A stretch of DNA of 64,000 nt. Origin: Shewanella cyperi. Its GTDB lineage: Bacteria > Pseudomonadota > Gammaproteobacteria > Enterobacterales > Shewanellaceae. The notes under the pieces are model-generated. The model was not told the origin of the DNA and made no database searches. It saw only the letters and a list, made by a program, of their open reading frames with translations. The translations under genes and the position numbers were made by a program. The stretch lies in contig NZ_CP071501.1 in NCBI RefSeq assembly GCF_017354985.1, positions 2,313,501 through 2,377,500 on the forward strand. Reading direction: 5' to 3'. Of this stretch, positions 43,201-52,442 are shown piece by piece; position 1 is the first letter of the stretch, and every line of letters begins with the position of its first letter.

Positions 43201-43443
43201 ATGAACAAAGGCATGCACAAGCCGGTGCGCAAAACATTGCTGACCCTGATAGGCGGTCTGCTGACCCTGACGGGCCTTATCCTGCTGCTGATGCCTGGTC
43301 CGGCCTGGCTGTTACTGCCACTGGGACTGACGCTGCTGGCCATGGAGTATCCCTGGGCCAGGCCTTACCTGGCACGCAGTCAAAAGGCCATGACCGCAGG
43401 CCTTAATTGGCTCGATAAACTCTGGCGCCGCATCAGTTTCTGA
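43201..43443 (+). CDS. Small PGPGW-type membrane protein
   Basis: 80 residues. Two hydrophobic helices flank LLMPGPAWLLLPLGLTLLAMEYPWA, the signature of the putative transmembrane PGPGW family, found widely in bacteria with no known role. Start ATG at 43201. It ends 37 bases before the convergent acyl-CoA ligase stop. Confidence 0.85.
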   Translation: MNKGMHKPVRKTLLTLIGGLLTLTGLILLLMPGPAWLLLPLGLTLLAMEYPWARPYLARSQKAMTAGLNWLDKLWRRISF

Positions 43444-43446
43444 TCC

Positions 43447-43490
43447 CGGCACTGGTTTTATCCGCTCTCGGCACTGGTTTTATGCGCTCA
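43447..43490. repeat. 22-bp direct repeat at the end of the acyl-CoA ligase gene
   Basis: CGGCACTGGTTTTATCCGCTCT at 43447 and a copy at 43469 with two changes. The second copy covers the last codons and stop of the ligase. Confidence 0.9.
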
Positions 43491-45192
43491 CGGCATTGAT
43501 GTCCCGCTGCAGCTCCTCATACATCAGCTCACGCATGCGAAACTTCTGGATCTTGCCCGTGACTGTCATGGGATAGTGCTCAACAAACTTGATGTATCTG
43601 GGCACCTTGAAATAGGCCACCTTCTCGGTCAGAAAGTGCCGCACCTCATCCTCGGTCAAGCCGCTGCCGGGACGCACCTTGATCCAGGCACAAACTTCCT
43701 CGCCGTACTTCTGGCTCTGCACCCCGAACACCGCCGCATCCTGAATTTCCGAGTGGGTATAGAGCTTCTCTTCTATCTCGCGGGGATAGATGTTCTCGCC
43801 GCCGCGGATGATCATGTCCTTGATCCGTCCCACTATCTGCACATAGCCGTCACTGTCCATCACCCCGAGATCGCCGGAATGCAGCCAGCCTTCGCTGTCT
43901 ATGGTTGCCGCCGTTTTAGCCGGGTCGTTCCAGTAGCCCTGCATCACGCAATAGCCGCGGCTGCACACCTCGCCCGGTTGGCCTATGGCCTGTATTTCCC
44001 CGAATTCATTGATGATTTTCACTTCGGTGTGGGCCAGGGCCCGGCCAACCGTGGTGACCCGTTTTTCCAGGCTGGAACCGATTTCCGTCATATTGTTGAT
44101 GGGACTGCACTCTGTCTGGCCGTAGCCAATCAGCACCTCTTCCATGTGCATCAGCTGCTGTACCCGCTTCATCACAGGCTCGGGACAGGTAGCGCCGGCC
44201 ATCACCCCGGTGCGCAGACTGGAGAGGTCATAGTCGGCAAAATTGGCCAGCTCCAGCTCGGCGATAAACATGGTTGGCACCCCGTGCAGTGCGGTGCAAC
44301 GCTCATCCTGCACCAGTTGCAACGTGGTGGCGGGATCGAAGGCATCCCCCGGAAACACAGCCGTGGCGCCCTTGGCCAGACACACCAGATTGCCGAGCAC
44401 CATGCCAAAACAGTGATACAGGGGCACGGGGATGCACAGCTTGTCCCTGTGGCTGAAAGCCATGGCCTCGGCCACCAGCAAGCCATTGTTGAGAATATTG
44501 TGGTGAGTCAGGGTCGCGCCCTTGGGTTGGCCCGTGGTGCCGGAAGTGAACTGGATATTGATGGGGTCGTGGCATGACAGCCCGGTCCCGATTGTCTTGA
44601 GCTCACTATAGTGTTCATCGGCGCCAAGCGCACACACCTCGGGAAAATTGAACATCCCGGGGGTGGTTGCCGTGCCGGTACGGATCACCCATCGCAGCGC
44701 CGGCAAACGCTCGGCCTTGAGTTGCCCCGGCGGGCAGTGCGCCAGTTCGGGAGCCAGTTCGGCGAGCATGTCCAGGTATTGACTGTGTTTAAAGCTGTCG
44801 GCTGTGATAAGGGCCTTACAGCCGACGTTATTGAGGGCGTATTCCAGCTCCTCGGGACGATAGGCCGGGTTGATGCACACCATGATGGCGCCGATACGGG
44901 CGGTGGCAAACTGGGTCAGGCACCATTCGATGTTGTTGGGTGACCAGATCCCCACCCGGTCGCCGGGCCTGACGCCCAGCGCCAGCAAACCTGTGGCCAA
45001 ACGGTCAATTTCAGCAAGGTAGCGGCGATAGTCCCAGCGGATCTGCTGATGATGCACGACCACCGCCGGATTGTCGCCAAAACGGTCACAGATATGCTCC
45101 AGGTATTGGCCTATGGTGAGCTCGGTGAGTTCAGTGTCGGTGCGGCCCTGGTACCGGCTCTGGCTCAAGGGAAAATATTGAATGGCAGACAT
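43480..45192 (-). CDS. Medium/long-chain acyl-CoA ligase (AMP-binding)
   Basis: 570 residues from the ATG at 45192, which has AAGGAGG four bases upstream; the 45237 start is not supported. The P-loop is FTSGTTGQPKGATLTHHN. Other motifs are GYGQTECSP, SGDLGVMDSDGYVQIVGRIKDMIIRGGENIYPREIEE and the terminal TGKIQKF. It activates a fatty or branched acid to acyl-CoA. A palindrome like those before crbR and acs lies upstream at 45328, hinting at shared control with acs. The Shewanella relatives of this ligase take part in fatty acid or branched-chain catabolism. Confidence 0.93.
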   Translation of the reverse strand: MSAIQYFPLSQSRYQGRTDTELTELTIGQYLEHICDRFGDNPAVVVHHQQIRWDYRRYLAEIDRLATGLLALGVRPGDRVGIWSPNNIEWCLTQFATARIGAIMVCINPAYRPEELEYALNNVGCKALITADSFKHSQYLDMLAELAPELAHCPPGQLKAERLPALRWVIRTGTATTPGMFNFPEVCALGADEHYSELKTIGTGLSCHDPINIQFTSGTTGQPKGATLTHHNILNNGLLVAEAMAFSHRDKLCIPVPLYHCFGMVLGNLVCLAKGATAVFPGDAFDPATTLQLVQDERCTALHGVPTMFIAELELANFADYDLSSLRTGVMAGATCPEPVMKRVQQLMHMEEVLIGYGQTECSPINNMTEIGSSLEKRVTTVGRALAHTEVKIINEFGEIQAIGQPGEVCSRGYCVMQGYWNDPAKTAATIDSEGWLHSGDLGVMDSDGYVQIVGRIKDMIIRGGENIYPREIEEKLYTHSEIQDAAVFGVQSQKYGEEVCAWIKVRPGSGLTEDEVRHFLTEKVAYFKVPRYIKFVEHYPMTVTGKIQKFRMRELMYEELQRDINAVSA

Positions 45193-45327
45193 AGCGCCTC
45201 CTTGCGAAAAATGCGATGGGGAATTCACCTGGGGCAAAGTATGCAGGAAAATGTGGCAGCCCCGGGTGAGTCAGAACTCGACTCTAGCCAAAGCGGCATT
45301 GGGGCCACAAGGGCAAAATCGCAAATC

Positions 45328-45341
45328 TAGACTAAAGGCTA
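45328..45341. promoter_or_regulatory. TAGACT-AA-AGGCTA operator before the acyl-CoA ligase
   Basis: Same geometry as the 7159 and 12140 sites, with one mismatch between the arms. It lies 136 bases upstream of the ligase ATG, just after the stop of the DUF6508-like gene. Proposed CrbR site. Confidence 0.5.
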
Positions 45342-45345
45342 ATGA

Positions 45346-45723
45346 CTAGAGGCTGACGGGATCGGGCGCTTCCACCGCCGGCGCAAGCTGGGGCATGGCC
45401 TCCAGTTGCCACAGGCGTTCCAACAGCGCCAGCAGCACACCGCGGCGACGCATGTGCGCCAACACACCGTGACTGAAACGCTCCAGCCTTGCCAGGGCAC
45501 TGAGCAACTGGCGGCACTGCTGGGCATTGGCATCGGCAATGCGCTCCGGGCAATCCAACAGGTGCTGGTTGCGATACCAATCCTGCCAATCAAACTCCTC
45601 AATCAGGATCCCGGTGCGCTCAAGGAGTTCAACGACTTGCCGCAGCAGGCCGGGTTCACAGCCGTGCTCGCCTGCGGCCAACGCGTCCCGAATATGATTC
45701 TGACAGGATACTGATGCTTGCAT
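45346..45723 (-). CDS. DUF6508-like hypothetical protein
   Basis: 125 residues from the ATG at 45723, which has GGGAGG five bases upstream. The order VELLERTGILIEEFDWQDW... ADANAQQCRQLLSALARLERFSHGVL...RRGVLLALLERL matches the DUF6508 pattern, with a FDW motif and an R-x-ERF-x-G motif. It is helical and cytoplasmic, and the function is unknown. It lies upstream of the ligase on the same strand, but the operator region between them suggests separate control. Confidence 0.75.
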   Translation of the reverse strand: MQASVSCQNHIRDALAAGEHGCEPGLLRQVVELLERTGILIEEFDWQDWYRNQHLLDCPERIADANAQQCRQLLSALARLERFSHGVLAHMRRRGVLLALLERLWQLEAMPQLAPAVEAPDPVSL

Positions 45724-45952
45724 ACATACCTCCCGGGTGGTCACAGACCGTCCCCTGATGCATAATCGCCGCCACAGACCGACAATCTATTGACCGGCGC
45801 GGGCGCCACATTCTCACGAGGCATTTTTTATGCCAGCGCCTGGCTTTATATCTGCGTCTGAAACAGAGTCTGACGCCCGCAGGATGAACACAGGCTTAAC
45901 GCGTTTCCGATAATAAAAACCGCGCGGCAATAGGTCCCTTAAGGAGAACCGG

Positions 45953-46423
45953 ATGAATTATTGGCTGATGAAGTCTGAACCCGATGAGTTCAGCATCGAC
46001 GATTTGGCGGCCAGACCCAACCAAACAGAGGGTTGGAACGGCATTCGTAATTACCAGGCCCGCAACTTTATGCGCGATGCCATGCAAATAGGTGATCGGG
46101 TGTTTTTTTATCACTCCAGCTGCAAGGTGCCCGCCGTGGTCGGGGTTGCCGAAGTGGTCAGTGGCATCTACCCCGATGAGTGTGCCTGGGATCCCGAATC
46201 CCCCTATTTCGATCCCAAGTCGACACCCGAAGCACCACGCTGGCTCAAGCTGGACATTCATTTTCTGAAAAAATTTGCCAGTGCCGTACCCCTTTGCGAT
46301 ATTAAGTCCCATCCCGGACTCGCTGACATGATGCTGGTGCAAAAAGGCTCGCGCCTGAGCATACAGCCGGTCACAGAAATCCAATGGCAACTGATCCATC
46401 AAATGGCGGGAGAAACCCCATGA
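45953..46423 (+). CDS. EVE domain protein
   Basis: 156 residues, one complete EVE domain (PUA-like): MNYWLMKSEPDEFSIDDL, WNGIRNYQARNFMRD, GDRVFFYHSS, VVGVAEV. EVE domains bind modified bases in DNA or RNA; stand-alone forms like this (thymocyte nuclear protein 1 type) are common core genes. AAGGAGAACC lies before the ATG. It is coupled by an ATGA overlap to the next gene. Confidence 0.95.
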   Translation: MNYWLMKSEPDEFSIDDLAARPNQTEGWNGIRNYQARNFMRDAMQIGDRVFFYHSSCKVPAVVGVAEVVSGIYPDECAWDPESPYFDPKSTPEAPRWLKLDIHFLKKFASAVPLCDIKSHPGLADMMLVQKGSRLSIQPVTEIQWQLIHQMAGETP

Positions 46424-46851
46424 AACACACAGGAATAATCCTTGTTCTCGGCGCTTGTCTGGCTCTGCCTGTCATGGCCAAACATGACAAGGACAACAAG
46501 GAACACCAGTCCCATAAGGCCAAGGCAGAGAAAAGCCACGGCGAAAAAGAACACAATGACAAGGCAGAGAAAAGCCATGGCGAGAATGAGCACCATGAAA
46601 AGGTGCAGCCTGCGGTAGTCGATGGCGGTTTGCCACCCGGACTGCAGAAAAAAGTCGCCCGTGGCGAGCCCCTGCCTCCCGGCTGGCAAAAGAAATACCA
46701 CAGGGGCGATATCCTGGAGCAGGAAATCTACCAGCGGGGTGAAGTGGTGGTGCCCATTGGCCGCGATGGAGAAGTCACCATACGCGTAGATGACACCCTG
46801 TTCCGGGTCCACGAAAAAACCCGCCAGATCCTCGATATCCTGACCCATTGA
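46420..46851 (+). CDS. Small periplasmic His/Lys-rich protein (RcnB/CigR-like)
   Basis: 143 residues. The signal peptide is MKHTGIILVLGACLALPVMA. A charged region with a 13-14 residue repeat (KAEKSHGE-x-EH) precedes LPPGLQKKVARGEPLPPGWQKK, a motif of RcnB and CigR-like envelope proteins. The His-rich part could bind metal. Its ATG overlaps the EVE gene stop. Function is unknown, perhaps metal or stress homeostasis in the envelope. Confidence 0.8.
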   Translation: MKHTGIILVLGACLALPVMAKHDKDNKEHQSHKAKAEKSHGEKEHNDKAEKSHGENEHHEKVQPAVVDGGLPPGLQKKVARGEPLPPGWQKKYHRGDILEQEIYQRGEVVVPIGRDGEVTIRVDDTLFRVHEKTRQILDILTH

Positions 46852-46868
46852 CGGTCGGTGCCGGATTA

Positions 46869-46894
46869 AAAAAGGAGCCATTAGGCTCCTTTTT
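46869..46894. terminator. Terminator between the CigR-like gene and the AIM24 gene
   Basis: AAAAAGGAGCC/GGCTCCTTTTT hairpin, loop ATTA, between convergent genes. Confidence 0.92.
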
Positions 46895-46911
46895 CACATT
46901 TACGATCAGGC

Positions 46912-47709
46912 CTATCTGTCGCCGTCCAGCATACGGCCCAAGCCACCGAGCACCGAGCCTTCTCCGCGATCGCTGCCACCGGCCGAGGGGGCGTGCGCCA
47001 GGATCCTGTCCGCCATCCTCGAGAACGGCAGGCTTTGCAGCCAAACGGTACCGTGACCGGACAGGGTCGCCAGGAACAGACCTTCACCACCGAACACCAT
47101 GGACTTGAGCGAACCGGCGCGCTGAATGTCGTAATCAATACCCGAGGTAAAGCCCACCAGACAACCTGTGTCTACTCTCAGGGTCTCGCCGCGCAGCTCT
47201 TTCTTTATCAGGGTGCCGCCCGCGTGGATAAAGGCCATGCCATCACCCTTGAGGCATTGCAGAATAAAGCCTTCGCCGCCGAAAAAACCGGCGCCGAGAC
47301 GGCGGTTGAATTTCATGCTGACCTGGGTGCCGAGCGCCGCAGCGAGGAAACTGTCCTTTTGCAGGATAAGTTCGCCGCCCACCTCGTCCAAATCTATGGC
47401 CAGCAGGGTGCCGGGGTAAGGCGCCGAAAAGGCCACCCGGCGCTTGCCGTGGCCCTGGTTGCTGAAATGGGTCATAAACAGGCTTTCACCGGTCAACATG
47501 CGCTTGCCGGCACCCATCAGCTTGCCGAAAAAGCCCGACTCGGGTTCGGAGCCATCCCCCATGCGGGCCTCAAAGCTGATGCCCTCTTCCATATAGGTCA
47601 TGGCACCGGCCTCGGCGATGACGGTTTCGCCCGGATCCAGCTCCACCTCCACCAGCTGCATGCTGCTGCCTTTAATCTCGTAGTCCACCTCGTGGCAACG
47701 TCTGGTCAT
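46912..47709 (-). CDS. AIM24 / TIGR00266 family protein
   Basis: 265 residues. [28 protein letters not shown] and repeated Gly-rich beta strands ([46 protein letters not shown]) fit the AIM24 family with a TRAP-like beta fold. The function in bacteria is unknown. GGAGGGAG precedes the ATG. Confidence 0.92.
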   Translation of the reverse strand: MTRRCHEVDYEIKGSSMQLVEVELDPGETVIAEAGAMTYMEEGISFEARMGDGSEPESGFFGKLMGAGKRMLTGESLFMTHFSNQGHGKRRVAFSAPYPGTLLAIDLDEVGGELILQKDSFLAAALGTQVSMKFNRRLGAGFFGGEGFILQCLKGDGMAFIHAGGTLIKKELRGETLRVDTGCLVGFTSGIDYDIQRAGSLKSMVFGGEGLFLATLSGHGTVWLQSLPFSRMADRILAHAPSAGGSDRGEGSVLGGLGRMLDGDR

Positions 47710-47859
47710 GGTCTCCCTCCGTTATCTGACCTTAAATTGAATCGCTTCTTGATACTGGGTGTAATGTTTGCGTAACAGCTGTGGCTCAGCTTATGACATA
47801 AAATGTCATTGCGTCATGAACCCAAATGTAACTGTTTGTGTTGGCACATGATACCTGTG

Positions 47860-48771
47860 TCAGCCCAAACCGCCGGTGACGCCTTCGTTTCTGGCAAATT
47901 CTTCCAGAATGAGTTCGGTAAACAGCCTGCCGGCCCTCCCCAGGGGGCGCTCCAGGGTCGACACCAGTTGCGGAGTAAAGGTATAGCGGCTGCCGCCAAC
48001 AAAGTCGATTTCCTTGAGGCTGCCGTCCTGGAGTTCCTGATGAATAAGGAAGTCCGGCATCCAGCCAAAGCCCAGCCCCTTGAGCAGGGCGTTCTTCTTC
48101 ATGATAAAGCCCGACAGGTAAAACACCTTGTCGCCGCCAAATTGCAATTCGTCGCGGTAGGTTTTCACCGGGGATGAATCCTCAATGGTCAGCTCCACGT
48201 GCTGCTGCAGTTCGGTCAGGCTCAGTTTTTTGCCACCCGCCAGCGGATGATGGGCTGCGGTTACCAGCACGCTGGTGATGGCAGGCAGCGCCTGAGCCGA
48301 GTAATAGGGGCCGGTGCGATAGTCTTTCACCAGCATCAGATCGGCATTGTCGCGCTCGAACCTGTGCTGCACCCCGCCAAGGAACTCCATATTGAGCTGG
48401 ATTTTGGTGGGGATCTGGTGCTCGGCCATGCGTTTCAGCGCGGTCATGATCGGCTCCATCGGCAGGGCGCCGTCGATCACCAGCTCCAGCTTGGGCTCCC
48501 AGCCCTCACTGAAACGGCTGGCCAGATGTTCAATGTTGGCCAGGTGCGCCAGCAGTCGCTGGCCTTCGGCCAGGATCACCCGTCCCTCGGGGGTCAATTC
48601 GGCGCGGTATTGATCACGGCTGAACAGGCTCACTCCCAGGTGTTGCTCCAGTTTTTTAACCTGGTAGCTCACCGCCGACTGGGCCTTGTGCAGCCGCTCT
48701 GCCGCCTTGGCAAAGCTGCCCTCTTCCACCAACACCTGCAACACCTTGAAGGCATCCACATCGATGCGCAT
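47860..48771 (-). CDS. LysR family transcriptional regulator
   Basis: 303 residues from the ATG at 48771, with AGGAG seven bases upstream. The N-terminal helix-turn-helix is FKVLQVLVEEGSFAKAAERLHKAQSAVSYQVKKLE. The C-terminal effector domain is complete. It is divergent from hmgA over 181 bp that hold a palindrome with the LysR T-N11-A form. It may therefore control hmgA-hpd or its own gene; the effector is unknown. Confidence 0.92.
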   Translation of the reverse strand: MRIDVDAFKVLQVLVEEGSFAKAAERLHKAQSAVSYQVKKLEQHLGVSLFSRDQYRAELTPEGRVILAEGQRLLAHLANIEHLASRFSEGWEPKLELVIDGALPMEPIMTALKRMAEHQIPTKIQLNMEFLGGVQHRFERDNADLMLVKDYRTGPYYSAQALPAITSVLVTAAHHPLAGGKKLSLTELQQHVELTIEDSSPVKTYRDELQFGGDKVFYLSGFIMKKNALLKGLGFGWMPDFLIHQELQDGSLKEIDFVGGSRYTFTPQLVSTLERPLGRAGRLFTELILEEFARNEGVTGGLG

Positions 48772-48821
48772 CGCACCACTCCTGCCACCTTGGGCGGTCA
48801 ATATTGTAAAGGGAAGATTAC

Positions 48822-48838
48822 CATCTAATTTTTAGATG
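48822..48838. promoter_or_regulatory. Candidate LysR operator upstream of hmgA
   Basis: CATCTAA-TTT-TTAGATG, a perfect 7-bp-arm palindrome, 50 bases before the regulator's ATG and 114 before hmgA. Confidence 0.5.
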
Positions 48839-48952
48839 ATGATGACGGATTTATTATTCTTTTTTTTGTTCATCCGCACAACTAAATTGATAGCCAGATC
48901 ACATAGTTCACATACAGTTCACAGGCATTTAGCCCCGAGAGGATAGAAACCC

Positions 48953-50113
48953 ATGCCCTTCTACGTGAAACAAGGCCAGGTACCCAACAAGCGCCATATC
49001 GCTTTTGCCAAGGAAAACGGCGAACTCTACCGTGAAGAGCTGTTCTCCACCCATGGCTTTTCCAACATTTATTCCAACAAGTACCACCACAATATGCCCA
49101 CCAAGACCCTGGAAGTGTCGCCCATGACACTGAGCCACGGCGGCAACTGGGAAGATTCGCTGGTACAGAACTACAAGTTGGATACGCGCTTGGCGGACAA
49201 CGAGGGCAACTTCTTCTCGGCCCGCAACAAGATGTTCTACAACAATGACCTGGCCCTGTACACCGCCAAGGTAACCCGTGACACGGACGAGTTCTACCGC
49301 AACGCCTATGCCGACGAAGTGATCTTCGTACACGAAGGTGAAGGCGTGTTGCTGTCCGAGTACGGCGAATTGGAAGTGCGCAAGTGGGATTACCTGGTGA
49401 TCCCCCGCGGCACCACCTACCAGCTCAAGTTCAACAGCTTTGACAACGTGCGCCTGTTCGTTATCGAATCCTTCTCCATGGTGGAAGTGCCCAAGCATTT
49501 CCGTAACGAATACGGCCAGTTGCTGGAATCTGCCCCTTACTGCGAACGCGATATCCGCGTGCCCGAGCTGAAAGACGCCGTGGTTGAGCGCGGTAACTTC
49601 CCCATGGTGACCAAGTTCGGTGACAAGTATCAGCTGAATCAGCTGGAATGGCACCCCTTCGACCTGGTGGGTTGGGACGGCTGCGTCTATCCCTGGGCCT
49701 TCAACATCACAGAATACGCGCCCAAGGTTGGCAAAATTCACCTGCCACCCTCGGATCACCTGCTGTTTGTGGCCCACAACTTCGTGATCTGCAACTTCGT
49801 GCCGCGCCCCTACGATTTCCATCCGCAGGCAATCCCGGCCCCTTACTACCACAACAACATCGACAGCGACGAAGTGCTGTACTACGTCGATGGCGACTTT
49901 ATGAGCCGCACCGGCATTGAAGCAGGTTACATCACACTGCACCAGAAAGGCGTGGCCCACGGCCCGCAACCCGGCCGCACCGAGGCCTCCATAGGCAAGA
50001 AAGACACCTATGAATATGCCGTGATGGTCGACACCTTTGCCCCGCTCAAGCTCACCGAACACGTGAAGCACTGCATGGCAGCCGATTACAACCGTTCCTG
50101 GCTGGAAGACTGA
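48953..50113 (+). CDS. hmgA: Homogentisate 1,2-dioxygenase
   Basis: 386 residues, the shorter bacterial form. It cleaves the ring of homogentisate to maleylacetoacetate using Fe(II). The cupin fold shows DEVIFVHEGEGVLLSEYGELEV and RGTTYQLKF. The C-terminal half has PSDHLLF, NFVPRPYDFHPQ and PYYHNNIDSDEV with the iron His/Glu ligands, and GYITLHQKGVAHGPQPG. It works in tyrosine and phenylalanine breakdown together with hpd, 46 bases downstream. Confidence 0.97.
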   Translation: MPFYVKQGQVPNKRHIAFAKENGELYREELFSTHGFSNIYSNKYHHNMPTKTLEVSPMTLSHGGNWEDSLVQNYKLDTRLADNEGNFFSARNKMFYNNDLALYTAKVTRDTDEFYRNAYADEVIFVHEGEGVLLSEYGELEVRKWDYLVIPRGTTYQLKFNSFDNVRLFVIESFSMVEVPKHFRNEYGQLLESAPYCERDIRVPELKDAVVERGNFPMVTKFGDKYQLNQLEWHPFDLVGWDGCVYPWAFNITEYAPKVGKIHLPPSDHLLFVAHNFVICNFVPRPYDFHPQAIPAPYYHNNIDSDEVLYYVDGDFMSRTGIEAGYITLHQKGVAHGPQPGRTEASIGKKDTYEYAVMVDTFAPLKLTEHVKHCMAADYNRSWLED

Positions 50114-50159
50114 CAACAATAAGCGCCAGACGGACAATACTTTGAAAGAGGAAATGACA

Positions 50160-51197
50160 ATGGCAAGCGAAACCAATCCACTGGGCCTGCTCGGCATCGA
50201 ATTCACCGAATTTGCCACGCCCGACAATGACTTTATGCACCAGGTATTCCTGGACTTCGGCTTCTCCATGCTGAAAAAGCACAAGGTCAAGGACATCTAT
50301 TACTACAAGCAAAATGACATCAACTTCCTGATGAACCGTGGTCGCGAAGGCTTCAGCGCCGGCTTCGCCAAGTCACACGGTCCTGCCATCACCTCCATGG
50401 GCTGGCGCGTGGAAGATGCCGACTTTGCCTTCAAGACCGCCGTCGAGCGTGGTGCCAAGGCCGCTCCGGATGAAGTGAAAGATCTGCCCTATCCCGCAAT
50501 CTATGGCATTGGTGACAGCCTGATCTACTTCATCGACCGTTTCGGCGAAGACAATATCTACGCCAGCGATTTTGACGATCTGGCCGAGCCCGTGCTGGTA
50601 CAGGAAAAAGGTTTCATGGAAGTGGATCACCTGACCAACAACGTCTACAAGGGCACCATGGAGCAATGGTCCAACTTCTATAAGAACGTGTTCGGCTTCA
50701 CCGAAGTGCGTTACTTCGACATCAAGGGCTCACAGACTGCGCTGATCTCCTATGCCTTGCGTTCACCCGATGGCAGCTTCTGCATCCCCATCAACGAAGG
50801 CAAAGGCGACGACAAGAACCAGATCGACGAATACCTGCGCGAATACAACGGCCCTGGCGTACAACACCTGGCGTTCCGCAGCCGTGACATAGTGGCGTCC
50901 CTGGATGCCATGGAAGGAACCTCCATCCAGACCCTGGACATTATCCCAGAGTACTATGACACCATCTTCGACAAGCTGCCCCAGGTCACCGAAGATCGCG
51001 AGCGCATCAAGCACCACCAAATCCTGGTGGACGGCGACGAGTCAGGCTACCTGCTGCAGATCTTCACCAAGAATCTGTTCGGCCCCATCTTCATCGAAAT
51101 CATCCAGCGCAAGAATAACCTGGGCTTCGGCGAAGGTAACTTCAAGGCCCTGTTCGAGTCCATCGAGCGCGATCAAATGCGCCGCGGCGTGCTGTAA
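50160..51197 (+). CDS. hpd: 4-hydroxyphenylpyruvate dioxygenase
   Basis: 346 residues from the second ATG (50160), which is at better distance from AGAGGA than the ATG at 50154. The two glyoxalase-like domains are GIEFTEFATPDNDFMHQVF and MEVDHLTNNV... The iron ligands are His in VDHLTNN, His in VQHLAFRS and Glu in FIEIIQRKN. It converts 4-hydroxyphenylpyruvate to homogentisate, the substrate of hmgA. The two-gene operon ends at a strong terminator. Confidence 0.97.
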   Translation: MASETNPLGLLGIEFTEFATPDNDFMHQVFLDFGFSMLKKHKVKDIYYYKQNDINFLMNRGREGFSAGFAKSHGPAITSMGWRVEDADFAFKTAVERGAKAAPDEVKDLPYPAIYGIGDSLIYFIDRFGEDNIYASDFDDLAEPVLVQEKGFMEVDHLTNNVYKGTMEQWSNFYKNVFGFTEVRYFDIKGSQTALISYALRSPDGSFCIPINEGKGDDKNQIDEYLREYNGPGVQHLAFRSRDIVASLDAMEGTSIQTLDIIPEYYDTIFDKLPQVTEDRERIKHHQILVDGDESGYLLQIFTKNLFGPIFIEIIQRKNNLGFGEGNFKALFESIERDQMRRGVL

Positions 51198-51224
51198 GCC
51201 GCTAACGTGCGAATTTGACATAGT

Positions 51225-51250
51225 AAAACGCCGCTTAATGCGGCGTTTTT
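51225..51250 (+). terminator. Terminator of hmgA-hpd
   Basis: AAAACGCCGC/GCGGCGTTTT, loop TTAAT, followed by T. A very similar hairpin occurs at 52683. Confidence 0.92.
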
Positions 51251-51368
51251 TATTGGGATTACGAGCTTGATTGAAATTTGACGGCGCATAGTGACACTGC
51301 CCGCTCTGCAGGCCGCTACAAACGATCTTTAGCCCCCGTACAGCAGATCAAATTGTCCCATTACAGGC

Positions 51369-51393
51369 AAAAAAGTCCCTAGAAAATGGGACT
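51369..51393 (-). terminator. Terminator of the small minus-strand gene at 51458
   Basis: AGTCCC/GGGACT stem. On the minus strand it is followed by TTTTTT. Nearby, ATCTGATCC (51437) and GGATCAGAT (51471) form another 9-bp inverted pair. Confidence 0.65.
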
Positions 51394-51457
51394 GATTGGC
51401 AAGGTATAAAAATTATCCGCCTTTTTTTCCAAAAAGATCTGATCCCCCTGTCTTTCG

Positions 51458-51697
51458 TTATTTCATAAACGGATCAGATTTAATTTTATTTAAGATTCTT
51501 TCACAAGCGAAGCTTTCCGAGTCAAATGCTTCAACTTCAAACTTCTGGCCTCTTTCAAAATAATAAACATACCAAGTTTCATTAATCTTCTCTATACAAT
51601 GCCCCTCAAACAAATTTGATGGCTTAATATTCAATCTGTACCCATGAGCCTTGAAACGTCTCCGAATAAACTCTCTTCTAAGTTCCTCTACATTCAT
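51458..51697 (-). CDS. Small AT-rich hypothetical protein
   Basis: 79 residues, soluble, basic at its N-terminus (RREFIRRRFKAHGYRL) and beta-rich after (IEKINETWYVYYFERGQKFEVEAF). Not recognised. The base composition is much more AT-rich than the surrounding core and suggests transfer. A 50-bp repeat lies 82 bases upstream. Immunity-type proteins have this size and style, but no toxin gene is nearby. Confidence 0.65.
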   Translation of the reverse strand: MNVEELRREFIRRRFKAHGYRLNIKPSNLFEGHCIEKINETWYVYYFERGQKFEVEAFDSESFACERILNKIKSDPFMK

Positions 51698-51778
51698 AAT
51701 TAACCGGTAACCTCTTTAAATAAAGTGAATCAGTGTATCTTATTAATTTCGGTCCCGGATTGCTTCCGCCACCGAACT

Positions 51779-51828
51779 GGAAGCCCCTCTTTCACGCATC
51801 GCAGATTTGCTTCGATACTTCGCATGCT
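51779..51828. repeat. 50-bp repeat, copy A
   Basis: Matches copy B (52564-52613) at 44 of 50 positions, starting GGAAGCCCCTCTTTC and ending TGCT, in the same orientation. Each copy precedes one of the two minus-strand genes. Confidence 0.9.
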
Positions 51829-51887
51829 CTGGCATTCCACCTGGCGGCACAGGGCAATTAAAACGGCCATCCCCTTCTATATAAGGA

Positions 51888-52442
51888 TTATTTCTGGATA
51901 ATTTTTAACTTTCCGTTACTCAAAAAATAATTTTCCACCACTACAATCTGCTGATTAGAAGGGGCAACTTCTGCATTCGAGACTTTGATGAAAACTGGGC
52001 TGTTACTGTTCTCAACTATTTCGATAGAAGCCATATTTGAAGAGAGTTTTGTTGTATCCAACTTTGATAAATTGAAGTCTGATAACCTGTAGATATTCAT
52101 CAAGGTCTGATTTCCACCAGATTTAAAGGCGAGCACCACTTCCTCTATGCCGTCAGAATCTAAATCAACAGTTTGCAATTTTGGACCATGACCAGTTTCT
52201 CTGTCAATGATAGCTGGATAACCATTTGTATTGTATTGAATAACATAAAAATCTTCCGTTGGCATTCGAATGCACTCATTGGAAGTAAACCAAAACTCTG
52301 ACACTTGTAATTTATTAATAGGCCCCAAATTTAAATTAAGTTCAGCGATGGGATCTTTTTGTGCAAGCCATTTATTTTCAGAACATTCATCGGCCAACAC
52401 TGAATTCACCAGCGTAGTCAAAAGCAAAACGTAAAATCTCAT
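51888..52442 (-). CDS. Secreted hypothetical protein
   Basis: 184 residues from the ATG at 52442, with AAGGGAAAG before it. The signal peptide is MRFYVLLLTTLVNSVLA. TVDLDSDGIEEVVLAF resembles an FG-GAP/EF-hand-like calcium loop found in exported proteins. The rest is not recognised. AT-rich compared with neighbours. It stands with the 79-residue gene in a small acquired patch bounded by repeats. Confidence 0.7.
   Translation of the reverse strand: MRFYVLLLTTLVNSVLADECSENKWLAQKDPIAELNLNLGPINKLQVSEFWFTSNECIRMPTEDFYVIQYNTNGYPAIIDRETGHGPKLQTVDLDSDGIEEVVLAFKSGGNQTLMNIYRLSDFNLSKLDTTKLSSNMASIEIVENSNSPVFIKVSNAEVAPSNQQIVVVENYFLSNGKLKIIQK

Noticed and set aside
48929..50296. 455-codon minus-strand open frame
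   Set aside because: Antisense to hmgA and the start of hpd; His/Val-rich translation typical of a shadow frame.
51750..51880. The 50-bp repeat regions considered as attC sites of further cassettes
   Set aside because: No RYYYAAC/GTTRRRY pair could be placed around them on either strand.
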